From Corynebacterium sp. 13CS0277 (GTDB lineage: Bacteria; Actinomycetota; Actinomycetes; Mycobacteriales; Mycobacteriaceae): a stretch of DNA of 64,000 nucleotides. Under the pieces are notes generated by a model. It had not been told where the DNA came from. It did not search any database and was given only the letters and a program-made list of their open reading frames with translations. The stretch is taken from positions 26,936 through 90,935 of the forward strand of contig NZ_PPDL01000014.1 in NCBI RefSeq assembly GCF_002994655.1. The letters run 5' to 3'. Made by a program: the position numbers and the translations under genes. Below are positions 1 to 9,842 of the stretch, piece after piece. Within the stretch, counting starts at the first letter, position 1, and the number at the start of each line of letters is the position of its first letter.

Positions 1-2
1 GC

Positions 3-545
3 ACGCACCCTGCGTTGCTCATTGACGCCGCCGACGATGCGGCGGCGGTGCTGGCTCTCGCCGCCGACAACAACGCCACGATCACTGATGTGCTCACCAC
101 GCACCAGCACTGGGATCACGTGCGCGCCACCGAGGAGGTCCTCGCCGCCACCGGTGCCCGCCACATCGTTCCCGCCCCGGATGCGCCGAATATTCCGGGC
201 CGACATGATGTCGTCGCCCACGACGGCGACGTCCTCGACTTCGGCGACTACCGGCTGTCGCTGCGGGTGGTGGGTGGTCACACCCCGGGCGGGTTCCTCG
301 TGGAGGCTCCCATCGCCACGGACGCGGGCACCGCAACCGCGCTGTTCGTGGGCGACAATCTTTTCCCCGGCGGGGTCGGCATGACGGAAACCCCGGAGGC
401 GTTTGCCGAGTTGCTCGACGGGATTACGGCCGCCGTGTTTGACGTCTACGACGACGAGGTCCTCGTCTACCCGGGCCACGGGAAGCACACCACTGTCGGC
501 GCGGAACGCCCGCAGCTTCCCGAGTGGCGCGAGCGCGGCTGGTAG
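3..545 (+). CDS. MBL-fold metallo-hydrolase, 5'-truncated by window edge
   Basis: C-terminal part of a metallo-beta-lactamase-fold hydrolase, of the glyoxalase II-like type that hydrolyses thioesters or related substrates. The reading frame is open to the window start, so the true start lies upstream. The metal-binding signature is visible as THQHWDH, matching HxHxDH. A later GGHTPGG stretch supplies the third histidine and a PGHG stretch near the C-terminus is also typical of the fold. The substrate cannot be read from sequence. In mycobacteria a similar protein sits close to uvrA/uvrB and the universal stress protein gene, which fits the neighbourhood here. The gene ends in TGG TAG and is followed by about 250 bases without a clear gene. 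Confidence 0.85.
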   Translation, partial: THPALLIDAADDAAAVLALAADNNATITDVLTTHQHWDHVRATEEVLAATGARHIVPAPDAPNIPGRHDVVAHDGDVLDFGDYRLSLRVVGGHTPGGFLVEAPIATDAGTATALFVGDNLFPGGVGMTETPEAFAELLDGITAAVFDVYDDEVLVYPGHGKHTTVGAERPQLPEWRERGW

Positions 546-795
546 CCCCCGCCACACCCCTCACACAGCAGAGGTGCAGTCTCGTCCGCGATCCGGGTGT
601 TTCCCACCGCCGCACGCGTGCGCGGTGGGTTTCTTATACATTGGTTAGGAGGACCCCACCCACTGGCCCGATCACCCATCGCCGCACCGCGCCGTCACGG
701 CGGCGCACGTGCCCTGGCGCTTCCGAGCCGGGCGGTGGTGCGAAGTCCGTGATGCTTTTGCACAGTTTTTTATTGTCGACACCTTGGGAGACCCC

Positions 796-1617
796 ATGAT
801 TCTGCGCACTCTTGCTCGCCCCATGCTGGCCAGCACCTACATCTACGATGGCGCCACGATGGTGGCCAAGCCGGAGGTCTACGCCCAGGGCGCCGAGGCC
901 GTGGTGAACCGGGTGAAGACGGTGCTGCCGCGCCAGTACTCGGCGTGGCTGCCGACTAATGGCGAGCTCATCGCCCGCGGCGTGGGCGCCACGAAGGTGT
1001 CTGCGGCGGCCCTGCTTGCGATGGGGAAGGCGCCGCGCCTGTCCGCCACCGCCCTGGCGCTCATTGAGGCCCCGACGGTGCTGTCCCGCTACGCCTTCTG
1101 GGAGACCCAGGAGCCGGCGGAGAAGAAGGAGCGCCGCAACGGGCTGCTCATGTCGCTGGGCACCCTGGGTGGCTTGCTGCTCGCGTCGGCGGATACTGCC
1201 GGCAAGCCGGGCCTGGTGTGGCGCACCAACCGGGCCGCCCAGGACGCCAACAAGGCCATCCAGCGGGCTCTGCCGACGAAGTCGGAGACCGAGAAGTTCG
1301 CGGAGGCCGCCTCCACCCAGGCGCAGCTGCTGGGTGAATCCACGAAGGGCTTCTTCCAGGACGCCTCCGAGAAGGTGGCCGACGTTGCGAGCGATGTCAT
1401 GGACTTCGTCGACGACAACAAGGACGACTGGTTGGCTGCCGCGCAGTCCAATGCGCAGGCCGCGAAGAAGAAGGCCGTGAAGCTGGCCGTGGCCGCCCAG
1501 GAGCGCGCCGATGAGGCCCAGTCCTCGACGTCGAAGAAGGCAGGCAAGTACCAGAAGCAGGCCGATAAGGCCCTGGCGAAGGCCCAGAAGAAGCTGAAGA
1601 AGAAGTTCGACTTCTAA
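796..1617 (+). CDS. DoxX family membrane protein
   Basis: 273-residue protein of the DoxX family, membrane proteins with a role in respiration or redox balance that is not well defined. The N-terminus (MILRTLARPMLAS, then YIYDG) and the hydrophobic stretches in the first 160 residues fit the actinobacterial DoxX family. The C-terminal third is instead charged and rich in Ala, Lys and Glu, ending in a run of Lys-Ala repeats (KKAGKYQKQADKALAKAQKK), probably a cytoplasmic coiled tail. The start at 796 is chosen over an upstream in-frame start at 709 because a GGGAG stretch sits just before it and homology begins there. The gene stands alone on the plus strand. Confidence 0.8.
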   Translation: MILRTLARPMLASTYIYDGATMVAKPEVYAQGAEAVVNRVKTVLPRQYSAWLPTNGELIARGVGATKVSAAALLAMGKAPRLSATALALIEAPTVLSRYAFWETQEPAEKKERRNGLLMSLGTLGGLLLASADTAGKPGLVWRTNRAAQDANKAIQRALPTKSETEKFAEAASTQAQLLGESTKGFFQDASEKVADVASDVMDFVDDNKDDWLAAAQSNAQAAKKKAVKLAVAAQERADEAQSSTSKKAGKYQKQADKALAKAQKKLKKKFDF

Positions 1618-1979
1618 GTCACCTCTCGCCTTTCACGGTCTTTTCGACCCGACTGTCTTACACGCCGCTCGGCGGCGCGCTGCAGACTCTCCCCTTTTTT
1701 GTGGGAATGCAGCCGCCCCGGGCGGCGTTGTGCGTCTGCACGCAGTTTCCCGTCGTCCTCAGCCGCGTCCGCACCCCTCCGCCCACCACGTGGGGGTTCG
1801 CGAGCCTGGGGCCTGGTGCGGGTAATCTTAAATGCTTCTTTTTCTTTTCAACCCGCATCCCCCAGTGGGGTCGCTTCTCCCCTGTCCCGTCGCAGCCGCG
1901 CACCAGTCGCCGGCCGCCGGGCGCGGACACAGCGGCCACACGAGGTGGGGATGCGCTTGTGCGAGGAGTTCAACTCACC

Positions 1980-4475
1980 GTGTGTTCCCACCCCGATGCC
2001 CACCCGTCCGACACCCCGCCACCCAGCACAGACGCCTCTGCCACCACACAGCACAGCATCGCTGAGGAGCAGGCGTACGTCGATGAGCTGTTCCGCCGCC
2101 TCGACGGCGAAATCACCCAGGCCCGAGCCCGCCTGGCGGAGGTGCAGGCCGCCGTCGATACGGCGACCCCCGACGCGGAGGCGTTGCTCAAGCGCGAGGT
2201 CGAATACCACGGGCTCAACGACAAACTGGATCGGCTAACGATCGCCCAATTGGGGCTCGTGTTTGGGCAGATCACGATCGCCGCCGGGGAGCACGGCGGG
2301 GTCGGCGTGCCGGTCGACGGCCATCCCGAGTGGGAGCGCCGCTACATCGGGCGCATGGGCATCGACGACCGGGCGGATAACTACCGGACCCTGCTGTTGG
2401 ACTGGCGGGCTCCTGCGGCCCGCCCCTTCTACGTGGCAACAACCGCCCAGCCGGAGGGGGTGGTGGCGCGCCGCCACATCCGCACCCGCCGCCGCACCGT
2501 GGTGGGCGTGGATGACGAGTTTTTGAGCGCCGATGCCCCGGGCGCGGCGGCGCTCAGTGATGCCGCGCCGTCGGTGGTGAGCGAGCAGGCGCTGTACCGC
2601 GTCCTGGAGCGGGCCCGCACCGCCCACATGCCGACGATTGTGGAAACGATTCAGCGGGAACAGGACGCGATCATTCGCGACGCGACCCGCAAAGTCATGG
2701 TGGTGGAGGGCGGCCCCGGCACAGGAAAAACGGCCGTCGCCCTGCACCGGGTGGCGTACCTGCTGTACACGTGGCGGGAGCAGTTGGAGAAAACCGGTGT
2801 GCTCATCATCGGACCGAACCGGGATTTCCTGTCCTATATTTCGCGGGTGTTGCCGGAGCTCGGCGAGACGGGCGTGGTGTTGAGCACCTGCGGGGAGTTG
2901 TACCCCGGGCTGGTGCCGGTGACCGCCGGGGCGGACGGGACCAGTGTGCCGGCGGAGTCGGTCGCCGCCCAGGAGATCAAGGGCAGCGAGGAGATGGTGT
3001 ACATCCTGAAAAACCTGGTGCGCAGCTACCAGCGCACCGGGGCGACGTCGGTGCTGCTGGATCGCACTGAGGTGGAGATCACCACGAAGATGGTGACCGC
3101 TGCCCGGACTCGCGCCCGGCGCAGCCGCCTGCCACACAATCGCGCCCGGGCGGTGTTCCGCGACGCCCTGCTGGAGAGCGTGGCGCGCGCCTATGCGGAG
3201 ATCCTGTTCAGCGATCCCCTGGGCCCGACGGTGGTGCCGGAGGCGGAGGTCGCACAGCTGCACGACGAGATCGCAGAGGTGGAGGCCGTCGAGGAGTTCA
3301 TCAACTCCTGCTGGCCCCGCCTGGAGCCGCTGGAGGTGTTGGCGGAGTTCCTCTCCAGCGAGGAGATGATTGCCGCCGTGGCGGGCGAGTACGACGAGTA
3401 CACCCAGCGCGCCCTGTACCGCGCCGATGGCGCCGCCTGGCAGGCCTCGGATGCCGCATTGGCGGACGAGCTCGCCGAGCTCATTGGTGTCGAGGATGAG
3501 CAGCAGCTGCGGGCCGCCCAGGAGGCGGCGTGGCGGGAGGAACTCGAGGACGCGCAGATTGCTCTCGACATTCTGGAGTCTTCACAAACCCAGGATCTCG
3601 ACGATGGTTTCGACGCGGAGATCCTGCAGGCCTCCGACGTGGTGGATGCGGCGACACTGGCCCGCCGCCAGGAGGTGGGCGACCACCGCACGACCGCGCA
3701 GCGTGCCGCCGCCGATGAGCGCTGGGCCTACGGTCACGTCATCATCGACGAGGCTCAGGAATTGACGCCGATGGAGTGGCGGATGGTGATGCGGCGCTGC
3801 CCCTCGCGGTGGATGACGCTCGTCGGCGATACCGCGCAGACGGGCGCGCCGGCGGGTGTGGATTCGTGGGCGCAGGCCTTGCAGCCTTTCGTCAAGGGGC
3901 GTTTCGTGCACCACGAGCTGACGATCAATTACCGCACCCCGGAGGAGATCATGGCGGTCGCCGCCGAGCTGTTGCCGGTGGTGGCCCCGGAGCAAACCCC
4001 GGCGACGTCGTTGCGGCGCGGTGGGGAGGGCACGGTGTCCACCATCGACGCCAGCGGTGCGGCGGTCGCCGACCGGGTGGTCGAGCTGCTGGGGGCGGAT
4101 CGTGAGCGCCGCATTGCGGTGCTTCTCCCCCAGCCGGGCGGGCTCCTGCCGGAGGGCGTGGACGACGAGGACGACCCGGAGGTTGTCGCGGCGCGTGCCA
4201 TCCAGCGGCGGGCGGTGGCGCGCGCCGCGGAGGTCGCGGAGGCGTTGGCGGCACGTGGGGTGGATCCGCAGGGTCCGGCCGCGGCGGGCCGTGTCGTGGT
4301 GGCACCGACCTCCCAGGTCAAGGGCCTGGAGTTTGACCACGTCATTGTGGTCGATCCGGAGCTCATGGTGGAGGCATCCCCGCAGGGCTGGCAGGACCTG
4401 TATGTGGCGTTGACGCGTGCCACGCAGACGGCGACGCTGGCGGGCGGGATGGTCACCCCGCAGCTGGTGGGCTAG
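1980..4475 (+). CDS. helR: HelR/HelD-like UvrD-family ATPase
   Basis: About 831-residue superfamily 1 ATPase of the HelD/HelR group. These proteins bind RNA polymerase and remove stalled or drug-blocked complexes from DNA; in mycobacteria HelR gives rifamycin tolerance. Visible motifs: Walker A GGPGTGKT near residue 244, Walker B DEAQ near 590, WMTLVGDTAQTG, NYRTPEEI, QVKGLEFDHVIVVD and LYVALTRATQ. The N-terminal 100 residues are helical and charged, as expected for the secondary-channel coiled coil. The frame stays open upstream to 1701, but GTG 1980 is preferred: it follows a GAGGAG stretch, and the upstream residues do not look like family sequence. Assignment to HelR rather than another UvrD-like helicase rests on the long insertion between the ATPase motifs. 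Confidence 0.8.
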   Translation: MCSHPDAHPSDTPPPSTDASATTQHSIAEEQAYVDELFRRLDGEITQARARLAEVQAAVDTATPDAEALLKREVEYHGLNDKLDRLTIAQLGLVFGQITIAAGEHGGVGVPVDGHPEWERRYIGRMGIDDRADNYRTLLLDWRAPAARPFYVATTAQPEGVVARRHIRTRRRTVVGVDDEFLSADAPGAAALSDAAPSVVSEQALYRVLERARTAHMPTIVETIQREQDAIIRDATRKVMVVEGGPGTGKTAVALHRVAYLLYTWREQLEKTGVLIIGPNRDFLSYISRVLPELGETGVVLSTCGELYPGLVPVTAGADGTSVPAESVAAQEIKGSEEMVYILKNLVRSYQRTGATSVLLDRTEVEITTKMVTAARTRARRSRLPHNRARAVFRDALLESVARAYAEILFSDPLGPTVVPEAEVAQLHDEIAEVEAVEEFINSCWPRLEPLEVLAEFLSSEEMIAAVAGEYDEYTQRALYRADGAAWQASDAALADELAELIGVEDEQQLRAAQEAAWREELEDAQIALDILESSQTQDLDDGFDAEILQASDVVDAATLARRQEVGDHRTTAQRAAADERWAYGHVIIDEAQELTPMEWRMVMRRCPSRWMTLVGDTAQTGAPAGVDSWAQALQPFVKGRFVHHELTINYRTPEEIMAVAAELLPVVAPEQTPATSLRRGGEGTVSTIDASGAAVADRVVELLGADRERRIAVLLPQPGGLLPEGVDDEDDPEVVAARAIQRRAVARAAEVAEALAARGVDPQGPAAAGRVVVAPTSQVKGLEFDHVIVVDPELMVEASPQGWQDLYVALTRATQTATLAGGMVTPQLVG

Positions 4476-4496
4476 CCCACCCCTGGGCGCATGCGA

Positions 4497-4541
4497 ACAC
4501 CCCGGCGGTGGCGAGTGTGGGACTCGCTGCCGCCGGGGTGT
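4497..4541. terminator. Bidirectional terminator between helR and usp
   Basis: A 20-base inverted repeat (4497-4516 and 4522-4541) with a five-base loop and one short mismatch lies between two convergent genes. It likely ends transcription from both sides. No U-tract is present. Confidence 0.7.
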
Positions 4542-4563
4542 GTGGTGTCTCGCCGGGGGTGGT

Positions 4564-5004
4564 TTAAGAGACGGTGTGGACGATCATGACGTCGCACTGG
4601 GACTGGCGGGCCACGTCGGCCGGCACGGAGCCGAGGAGGCGGCCGGTGAGCGAGTTGATGCCGCGGTTGCCGACGACGAGGAGGTCAGCCTGGTTTTCGT
4701 TGACGATAGCCATGAGGGCTTCGACGGGGGTGCCGGGCTTGATCTGGGTTTCGATCTTCTCGCAGCCGACGGCGCGGGCGGCCTCGGAGGCGGACTCGAG
4801 GTTCTTCTGTGCCGGGTCGTCGCCGAGCACGGTGACAGAGTCCTGGCGCAGGGTCTTCGAGGCGTCTTCCTTGCTCTCGTAGTAGGCGCAGCCGATGATG
4901 AGGGTCGCATCGAAGGCGGCGGCGATCTTTGCTGCGCGCTCCACGGCGAGCATGGACGACTTGGAGCCGTCGGTGCCAACAACAATCTTGGTGTAGTCGC
5001 TCAT
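4564..5004 (-). CDS. Universal stress protein (UspA family)
   Basis: 146-residue single-domain universal stress protein. The N-terminus YTKIVVGTDGSKSS is the typical first strand and loop, and the C-terminal motif VVGNRGINSLTGRLLGS corresponds to the ATP-binding G-2x-G-9x-G(S/T) signature, so this is probably an ATP-binding member. The nearest mycobacterial counterpart by position is the single-domain protein beside uvrB. Start ATG 5004 is chosen because homology begins at MSDYTKIVV; the frame extends upstream to 5169 without family-like residues. The gene is monocistronic and convergent with helR. Its role in stress or growth arrest is known from the family only. Confidence 0.92.
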   Translation of the reverse strand: MSDYTKIVVGTDGSKSSMLAVERAAKIAAAFDATLIIGCAYYESKEDASKTLRQDSVTVLGDDPAQKNLESASEAARAVGCEKIETQIKPGTPVEALMAIVNENQADLLVVGNRGINSLTGRLLGSVPADVARQSQCDVMIVHTVS

Positions 5005-5207
5005 ATCCAAACCTGTTTTTCTTGTGCTTTGTGGTCGGTGCTCGCGCGCAGCCGCGCGGGGTGCGACTGCGAGAGATTTTTCTGTCTCACAGTACCAAAA
5101 CTTGCCCACCCGACAGGGGGTTTCGCCCCTGCTGCGCGGGGGTGTGATTGCCCGCCCACCCGCACCCAATGTGACGCGGGCGACAAGTGGGTGGGGCGCT
5201 GTGGGCT

Positions 5208-7310
5208 TTAGAGTCCCGCGTCGCTCATGCCGCGCAGTTCCTTCTTCAGGTCCTGGATTTCGTCGCGCAGCCGGCCGGCGAGTTCGAATTTGAGCTCCCG
5301 GGCGGCGTCCTTCATCTGCGCGGTGAGGTCGTCGATGAGGGCTTTCACCTCGTCGGAGGGCATGGTCTTGGCCCGCTCAATGACGTCCGCGCCTGCGACG
5401 ACGGCGGCGTCCCCGCGGGCGGTGGTCGTCTCCTGATCCTCGTAGACCTCGTCGAGGATGTCGGCGATCTTCTTGCGCAGGGGCTGCGGGTCAATGCCGT
5501 GTTCGCGGTTGTAGGCGATTTGTTTCTCGCGGCGGCGTTCGGTTTCGTCGATGGCTTGCTGCATCGAGTCGGTGATCGTATCGGCGTACATGTGGACTTC
5601 GCCGGAGACGTTGCGGGCGGCGCGCCCGATGGTCTGGATGAGCGACCTGGTGGAGCGCAGGAAGCCTTCCTTGTCGGCGTCGAGGATGCTCACCAGCGAT
5701 ACCTCCGGCAGGTCGAGGCCCTCGCGGAGGAGGTTGATGCCGACCAACACGTCGTACTCGCCGAGCCGCAGCTGGCGGAGCAATTCCACGCGCTGCAGGG
5801 TGTCGATGTCGGAGTGCAGGTAGCGCACTTTCACCCCGTGCTCGAGGAGGTAGTCGGTGAGGTCCTCGGCCATCTTCTTCGTCAGGGTGGTCACCAGCAC
5901 GCGTTCGTCTTTGGCGACGCGCTGCCGGATCTGTTCGATGAGGTCGTCGATTTGCCCCTTGGTGGGTTTGACGACGATCTTCGGGTCGACCAGCCCTGTT
6001 GGGCGGATGACCTGTTCGACGAATTCGCCGCCGGCGGCCGCGAGTTCGTAGGTGCCGGGCGTGGCGGAGAGGTAGACGCATTGGCCTTTGCGTTCGTCGA
6101 ACTCCTCCCACGTCAGGGGCCGGTTGTCGAGGGCGCTGGGCAGGCGGAAGCCAAAGTCGACGAGGTTGCGTTTGCGGGACGCATCGCCCTCAAACATGCC
6201 GCCGATCTGGGGAACGGTGACGTGGGACTCGTCGATGATGGTGAGGAAGTCCTCGGGGAAGTAGTCGATGAGGGTGGCGGGCGCGCTGCCCGGCTCCCGG
6301 CCGTCGATGTGGCGGGAGTAGTTCTCGATGCCGGAGCAGAACCCGACCTGTTCGATCATTTCCAGGTCGTATTCGGTGCGCATCCGCAGGCGCTGCGCTT
6401 CCAACAGCTTGCCCCGGTTTTCCAGGTCGTCGAGACGCTCGGCGAGTTCCTCCTTGATGGCGGCGACGGCTTTTTCCATGCGCTCCGGGCCGGCTACATA
6501 GTGGGTGGCGGGGAAAATGCGCAGCTCGTCGACCTGGCGCACGACGTCCCCGGTGAGGGGGTGAATGTAGTAGAGGGCGTCGATCTCGTCGCCGAAGAAT
6601 TCCACCCGCACGGCGAGCTCCTCGTAGGCGGGGATGATGTCGACGGTGTCGCCTTTGGCGCGGAACGTGCCGCGGGTCAGGGCGACGTCGTTGCGGCCGT
6701 ACTGGATGTCCACCAACAGCCGCAGGAGGCGGTCGCGGTCGAGTTCGTCGCCGACGCGAACCACCAGGGAGCGGTCGAGGTACGACTGGGGGGTGCCCAG
6801 GCCGTAGATGCACGACACGGACGACACGACGACGACGTCGCGGCGGCTGAGCAGCGCGGAGGTGGCGGAGTGGCGCAGTCGTTCGACGTCTTCGTTGATG
6901 GAGGAGTCTTTTTCGATGTAGGTATCGGTCTGCGCGATGTACGCCTCGGGTTGGTAGTAGTCGTAGTAGCTGACGAAGTACTCGACTGCGTTGTTGGGCA
7001 GCAGGGTTTTCAGCTCGTTGGCGAGCTGCGCAGCAAGGGTCTTATTCGGTGCCAGCACCAGGGTGGGGCGTTGGACTTGCTCGATGAGCCAGGCGGCGGT
7101 GGCGGACTTACCGGTGCCGGTCGCGCCCAACAGGACGATGTCGCGTTCGCCGCGGTTGATGCGTTCGGTGAGTTCTTTGATGGCGTGGGGTTGGTCGCCG
7201 GCGGGCTGGTAGTCACTGATGACTTCGAAGGTGCCCGCGGCGCGTTCCACCTCGCCGACGGGGCGGTGTTCGGAGTGGGACAACACGGGGTGTTCTGCTG
7301 CAAACGCCAT
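5208..7310 (-). CDS. uvrB: Excinuclease ABC subunit B
   Basis: 700-residue UvrB, the damage-verification helicase-like subunit of nucleotide excision repair that receives DNA from UvrA and recruits UvrC. Seen: Walker A GATGTGKS near residue 50, the beta-hairpin region with [16 protein letters not shown], the motif [24 protein letters not shown] with [10 protein letters not shown], and a C-terminal UVR domain ([19 protein letters not shown]). Length is normal for the family. ATG 7310 is favoured over ATG 7322 because a -10-like TATGTT (7323-7318) lies seven bases before it, so the mRNA is probably leaderless. A longer in-frame extension to 7595 is not family-like. The gene is divergent from the DUF4185 gene. 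Confidence 0.96.
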   Translation of the reverse strand: MAFAAEHPVLSHSEHRPVGEVERAAGTFEVISDYQPAGDQPHAIKELTERINRGERDIVLLGATGTGKSATAAWLIEQVQRPTLVLAPNKTLAAQLANELKTLLPNNAVEYFVSYYDYYQPEAYIAQTDTYIEKDSSINEDVERLRHSATSALLSRRDVVVVSSVSCIYGLGTPQSYLDRSLVVRVGDELDRDRLLRLLVDIQYGRNDVALTRGTFRAKGDTVDIIPAYEELAVRVEFFGDEIDALYYIHPLTGDVVRQVDELRIFPATHYVAGPERMEKAVAAIKEELAERLDDLENRGKLLEAQRLRMRTEYDLEMIEQVGFCSGIENYSRHIDGREPGSAPATLIDYFPEDFLTIIDESHVTVPQIGGMFEGDASRKRNLVDFGFRLPSALDNRPLTWEEFDERKGQCVYLSATPGTYELAAAGGEFVEQVIRPTGLVDPKIVVKPTKGQIDDLIEQIRQRVAKDERVLVTTLTKKMAEDLTDYLLEHGVKVRYLHSDIDTLQRVELLRQLRLGEYDVLVGINLLREGLDLPEVSLVSILDADKEGFLRSTRSLIQTIGRAARNVSGEVHMYADTITDSMQQAIDETERRREKQIAYNREHGIDPQPLRKKIADILDEVYEDQETTTARGDAAVVAGADVIERAKTMPSDEVKALIDDLTAQMKDAARELKFELAGRLRDEIQDLKKELRGMSDAGL

Positions 7311-7460
7311 GGGGTTCAACATAGCGCACCGCCGGGCGCGATGCGCGTCCACTGTCGGCGCACGGCCTACTGTGCGTGCAGCGCACGATCCTTTGCACCA
7401 GGGGCACACGTTCGCACTAGCCTCGGCATGGCTAGCCTCATCATCACTACTGTCGGCACA

Positions 7461-8978
7461 ATGACAACACTTCACTCCCCCACACGCGCCCGCACGGCGC
7501 TGCTCACCGTCGCGGCGTCCACCGCAGCCCTCCTGACCGCGCCCCTCCCCCAGGCGGTGGCGGACCCCTGCACCACCTACCAGGCCGCCGCCCACGCCGA
7601 CCGGGCGCGGCTGCGCGCCCTCGGGCAGAACCCCTCGGGCAGCAACTCCCTGTCCTCAGGGTCCTCGGACGCCTACGACGCGGCTGCCGAGTGGCCGGAG
7701 GACGTGCGCGATTCCGGCCAGCTGTCCGCCGGGCGGAACTCTCCCCCGTGGCTGCGCGGCAAGCCAGGCCAGCTGCCGGTGCTGCGCGGCCACACGGAGG
7801 CCCTCCACCTGCTCACCGGGCCGGGTTCCCCGCAGCGCACCCACGAACGTTTCGGCATCGGCGGCACCGACCTCGGCATCTCTTTCACCGACGCGCGGGG
7901 CCGGATGTACTTCGCCTTTGGAGACACGATGCGCTGCGGCGGGGACTTAGGGTGGCGCTCCAATGTGCTGCTGCGCACGACGGACAATAACCCGGCCGAC
8001 GGCATCGACGACCTGCAGGCATGGGCGCCGGGCGGGTTCCGGGACTCCGGCTACGCCGGCCAGTTCATCCCCTCCCTCAAGGACCCCGGCGTGGAGCACA
8101 CCACCATCCCCACCGCCGGCATCGCCATCGGCGACACCCTCTACGTCGACTACATGTCGGTGCGCTCCTGGGGGCAGCCCGGCGAATGGGTGACGAACTA
8201 CGCGGCCACGATGGCGTCGACGGACGGGGGCACCACCTGGCACCGGGTGGAGGATTCACTCCGCCCGAACACGACCGTCGGCACCCCCTACGGGGTGGGC
8301 CGCCACCGCGGCCGCGCCGGCGAGGAACGCACACAACAGTCCGCCCTCGTCGCCCGCGACGGCTACGTCTACCGCTACTCGACACCGTCGGGGCGGGCGG
8401 GAGACGCGATCCTCGCCCGCTTCCCCGAGGCTCAATTCCCCCGGGAGGACGCCGCCGAGTTTTTCGTCAACGGCACCTGGGAGGCCACCACCCCCGACCG
8501 GGCGAGCGCCGTGTTCGACGCGCCAGTCAGCGAAATGTCGGTGACGTTCAACGAGCACCTCCAGCAGTACACCGCCATGTACTACTCCCACGGCGGCATG
8601 GTGCTGCGCATGGCACGCCACCCCCAGGGCCCCTGGTCGGCACCCCGCGTCGTCGTCGACGAGGGCACCATCCCGGACCTCTACGGCGCGTTCCAGCTGC
8701 CCAGCGTCGACGGCAACCACCTGTACTTCGTGGCGACGACGTGGTCCAACTACAACGTCATGGTGATGCGCACCGACCTGCAGCAGCTCTACGCCACCCC
8801 CGACCCGCAGGCGCGTACCCGCATGGCGGTGCCGAAGTCGCAGGGCGCGGCCACGTACAACCCGCGGGTGGATGACGGCCTGTCGGTCGAGCGTTGGGTG
8901 AGCTACGCCGACGACGGCACCCCGAGCGATGTCGCCGACTACCCCGGGGCCGACACACGATCGACGCACGCCCAGTAG
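7461..8978 (+). CDS. Exported DUF4185 domain protein
   Basis: About 505-residue secreted protein. The N-terminus shows a signal peptide (RAR, then a hydrophobic core and AVADP, with probable cleavage after AVA). The mature part carries the DUF4185 pattern seen in actinobacterial proteins with a five-bladed-propeller or sialidase-like appearance: [26 protein letters not shown] and a late [11 protein letters not shown] stretch. The function is unknown; a glycan-binding or glycosidase-like role is inference. ATG 7461 is selected over ATG 7428 because a -10-like TACTGT (7448-7453) lies seven bases before it and a signal peptide starts there. An inverted repeat CTAGCC/GGCTAG (7417-7435) lies in the divergent promoter region shared with uvrB. 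The gene ends 42 bases before convergent coaE. Confidence 0.8.
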   Translation: MTTLHSPTRARTALLTVAASTAALLTAPLPQAVADPCTTYQAAAHADRARLRALGQNPSGSNSLSSGSSDAYDAAAEWPEDVRDSGQLSAGRNSPPWLRGKPGQLPVLRGHTEALHLLTGPGSPQRTHERFGIGGTDLGISFTDARGRMYFAFGDTMRCGGDLGWRSNVLLRTTDNNPADGIDDLQAWAPGGFRDSGYAGQFIPSLKDPGVEHTTIPTAGIAIGDTLYVDYMSVRSWGQPGEWVTNYAATMASTDGGTTWHRVEDSLRPNTTVGTPYGVGRHRGRAGEERTQQSALVARDGYVYRYSTPSGRAGDAILARFPEAQFPREDAAEFFVNGTWEATTPDRASAVFDAPVSEMSVTFNEHLQQYTAMYYSHGGMVLRMARHPQGPWSAPRVVVDEGTIPDLYGAFQLPSVDGNHLYFVATTWSNYNVMVMRTDLQQLYATPDPQARTRMAVPKSQGAATYNPRVDDGLSVERWVSYADDGTPSDVADYPGADTRSTHAQ

Positions 8979-9020
8979 CGGACGCCTCCTACCCGCCAGC
9001 CCGGGACCGCCTCTCCCCCG

Positions 9021-9641
9021 CTAGTCCTTCACCAGCGGCACCCCGAGGCGGGCGGGCAATTGAGCTGCACACTGCTCCACCTGGGCGCGCAGCTCCTCGA
9101 GGGTGCCGTGGTTGTCAATGATGACGTCGGCCGCGGCACGGCGCTCCTCCTCGCTCACCTGCTGAGCGATCCGCCGCCGCGCATCCTCAGGCTCCAGCCC
9201 CCGGTGGGCGACCAAGCGCCGCACCCGCTCCTCCGGATCAACGGCGACCACCACGACGAGATCCATGTCCTTATCGAGGCCCAGGTCCACAAGCAGCGGC
9301 ATGTCGTAGACCACCACCGGGTGCCCGGCCGCGTCGAGCTCCGCCAAGCGACGCGCCGTCTCCTGGCGGATACGGGGGTGCATGATCGCGTTGAGGCGGG
9401 CGGTCGCAGCATCATCCGTGAACGCCCGCTCGGCGAGCACCCCGCGCCGCAACGCCCCGGTGTCATCCACCACGTCCGCACCGAACTCGGCGGCGAGCTC
9501 CGCCAGCGCGGGCGCGCCGGGTTCGACGATGTCGCGGGCGATCTGGTCGGCGTCGACGACCGGTATCCCCAGGGCGGCGAGCTGCGCGGCGACCGTGGTT
9601 TTTCCGCTGCCGATACCGCCAGTGAGGCCAAGTGTTTTCAT
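9021..9641 (-). CDS. coaE: Dephospho-CoA kinase
   Basis: 206-residue CoaE, which phosphorylates the 3'-hydroxyl of dephospho-CoA in the last step of coenzyme A synthesis. Seen: P-loop GGIGSGKT at residues 8-15, DADQIARDIV, the VVVYDMPLL motif and the RRIAQQ region with a late VIIDN. ATG 9641 is preferred over ATG 9650 because a -10-like TAGCAT (9654-9649) ends seven bases upstream, which would make the transcript leaderless. In mycobacteria coaE lies beside rpsA; here ptsG sits between them, as in C. glutamicum. coaD, the preceding step in the pathway, is at 23 kb. Confidence 0.94.
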   Translation of the reverse strand: MKTLGLTGGIGSGKTTVAAQLAALGIPVVDADQIARDIVEPGAPALAELAAEFGADVVDDTGALRRGVLAERAFTDDAATARLNAIMHPRIRQETARRLAELDAAGHPVVVYDMPLLVDLGLDKDMDLVVVVAVDPEERVRRLVAHRGLEPEDARRRIAQQVSEEERRAAADVIIDNHGTLEELRAQVEQCAAQLPARLGVPLVKD

Positions 9642-9743
9642 GCCCGCCATGCTAACGCACCCACGCCTCCGCGCCGCAGCCTGACAGGGCAACGATCACG
9701 CGGGTGCACGCGGCACGTGACTCCGCCGCCCCTGAAAAAACAC

Positions 9744-9786
9744 AGCGCCGCCCGCACCCCACGAGGTGGGAGGTGCGGGCGGCGCT
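9744..9786 (-). terminator. Rho-independent terminator of ptsG
   Basis: A perfect 15-base inverted repeat (9744-9758 and 9772-9786), GC-rich. On the minus strand it is followed within a few bases by a T6 run (complement of the A run at 9735-9740). It lies 57 bases downstream of the ptsG stop. Confidence 0.85.
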
Positions 9787-9842
9787 AGGCATGTCACCAC
9801 ACCCGGGTGAGGTCAACCTCGCCCGGCTGCGTCACCGAGTGT

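Noticed and set aside
1701..1979. N-terminal extension of the HelR-like protein
   Set aside because: Not family-like, and a GAGGAG-preceded GTG at 1980 explains the start better.
5187..7460. Open frame continuous with the DUF4185 gene across uvrB
   Set aside because: The 5' part is antisense to uvrB; only the part from 7461, beginning with a signal peptide, is real.
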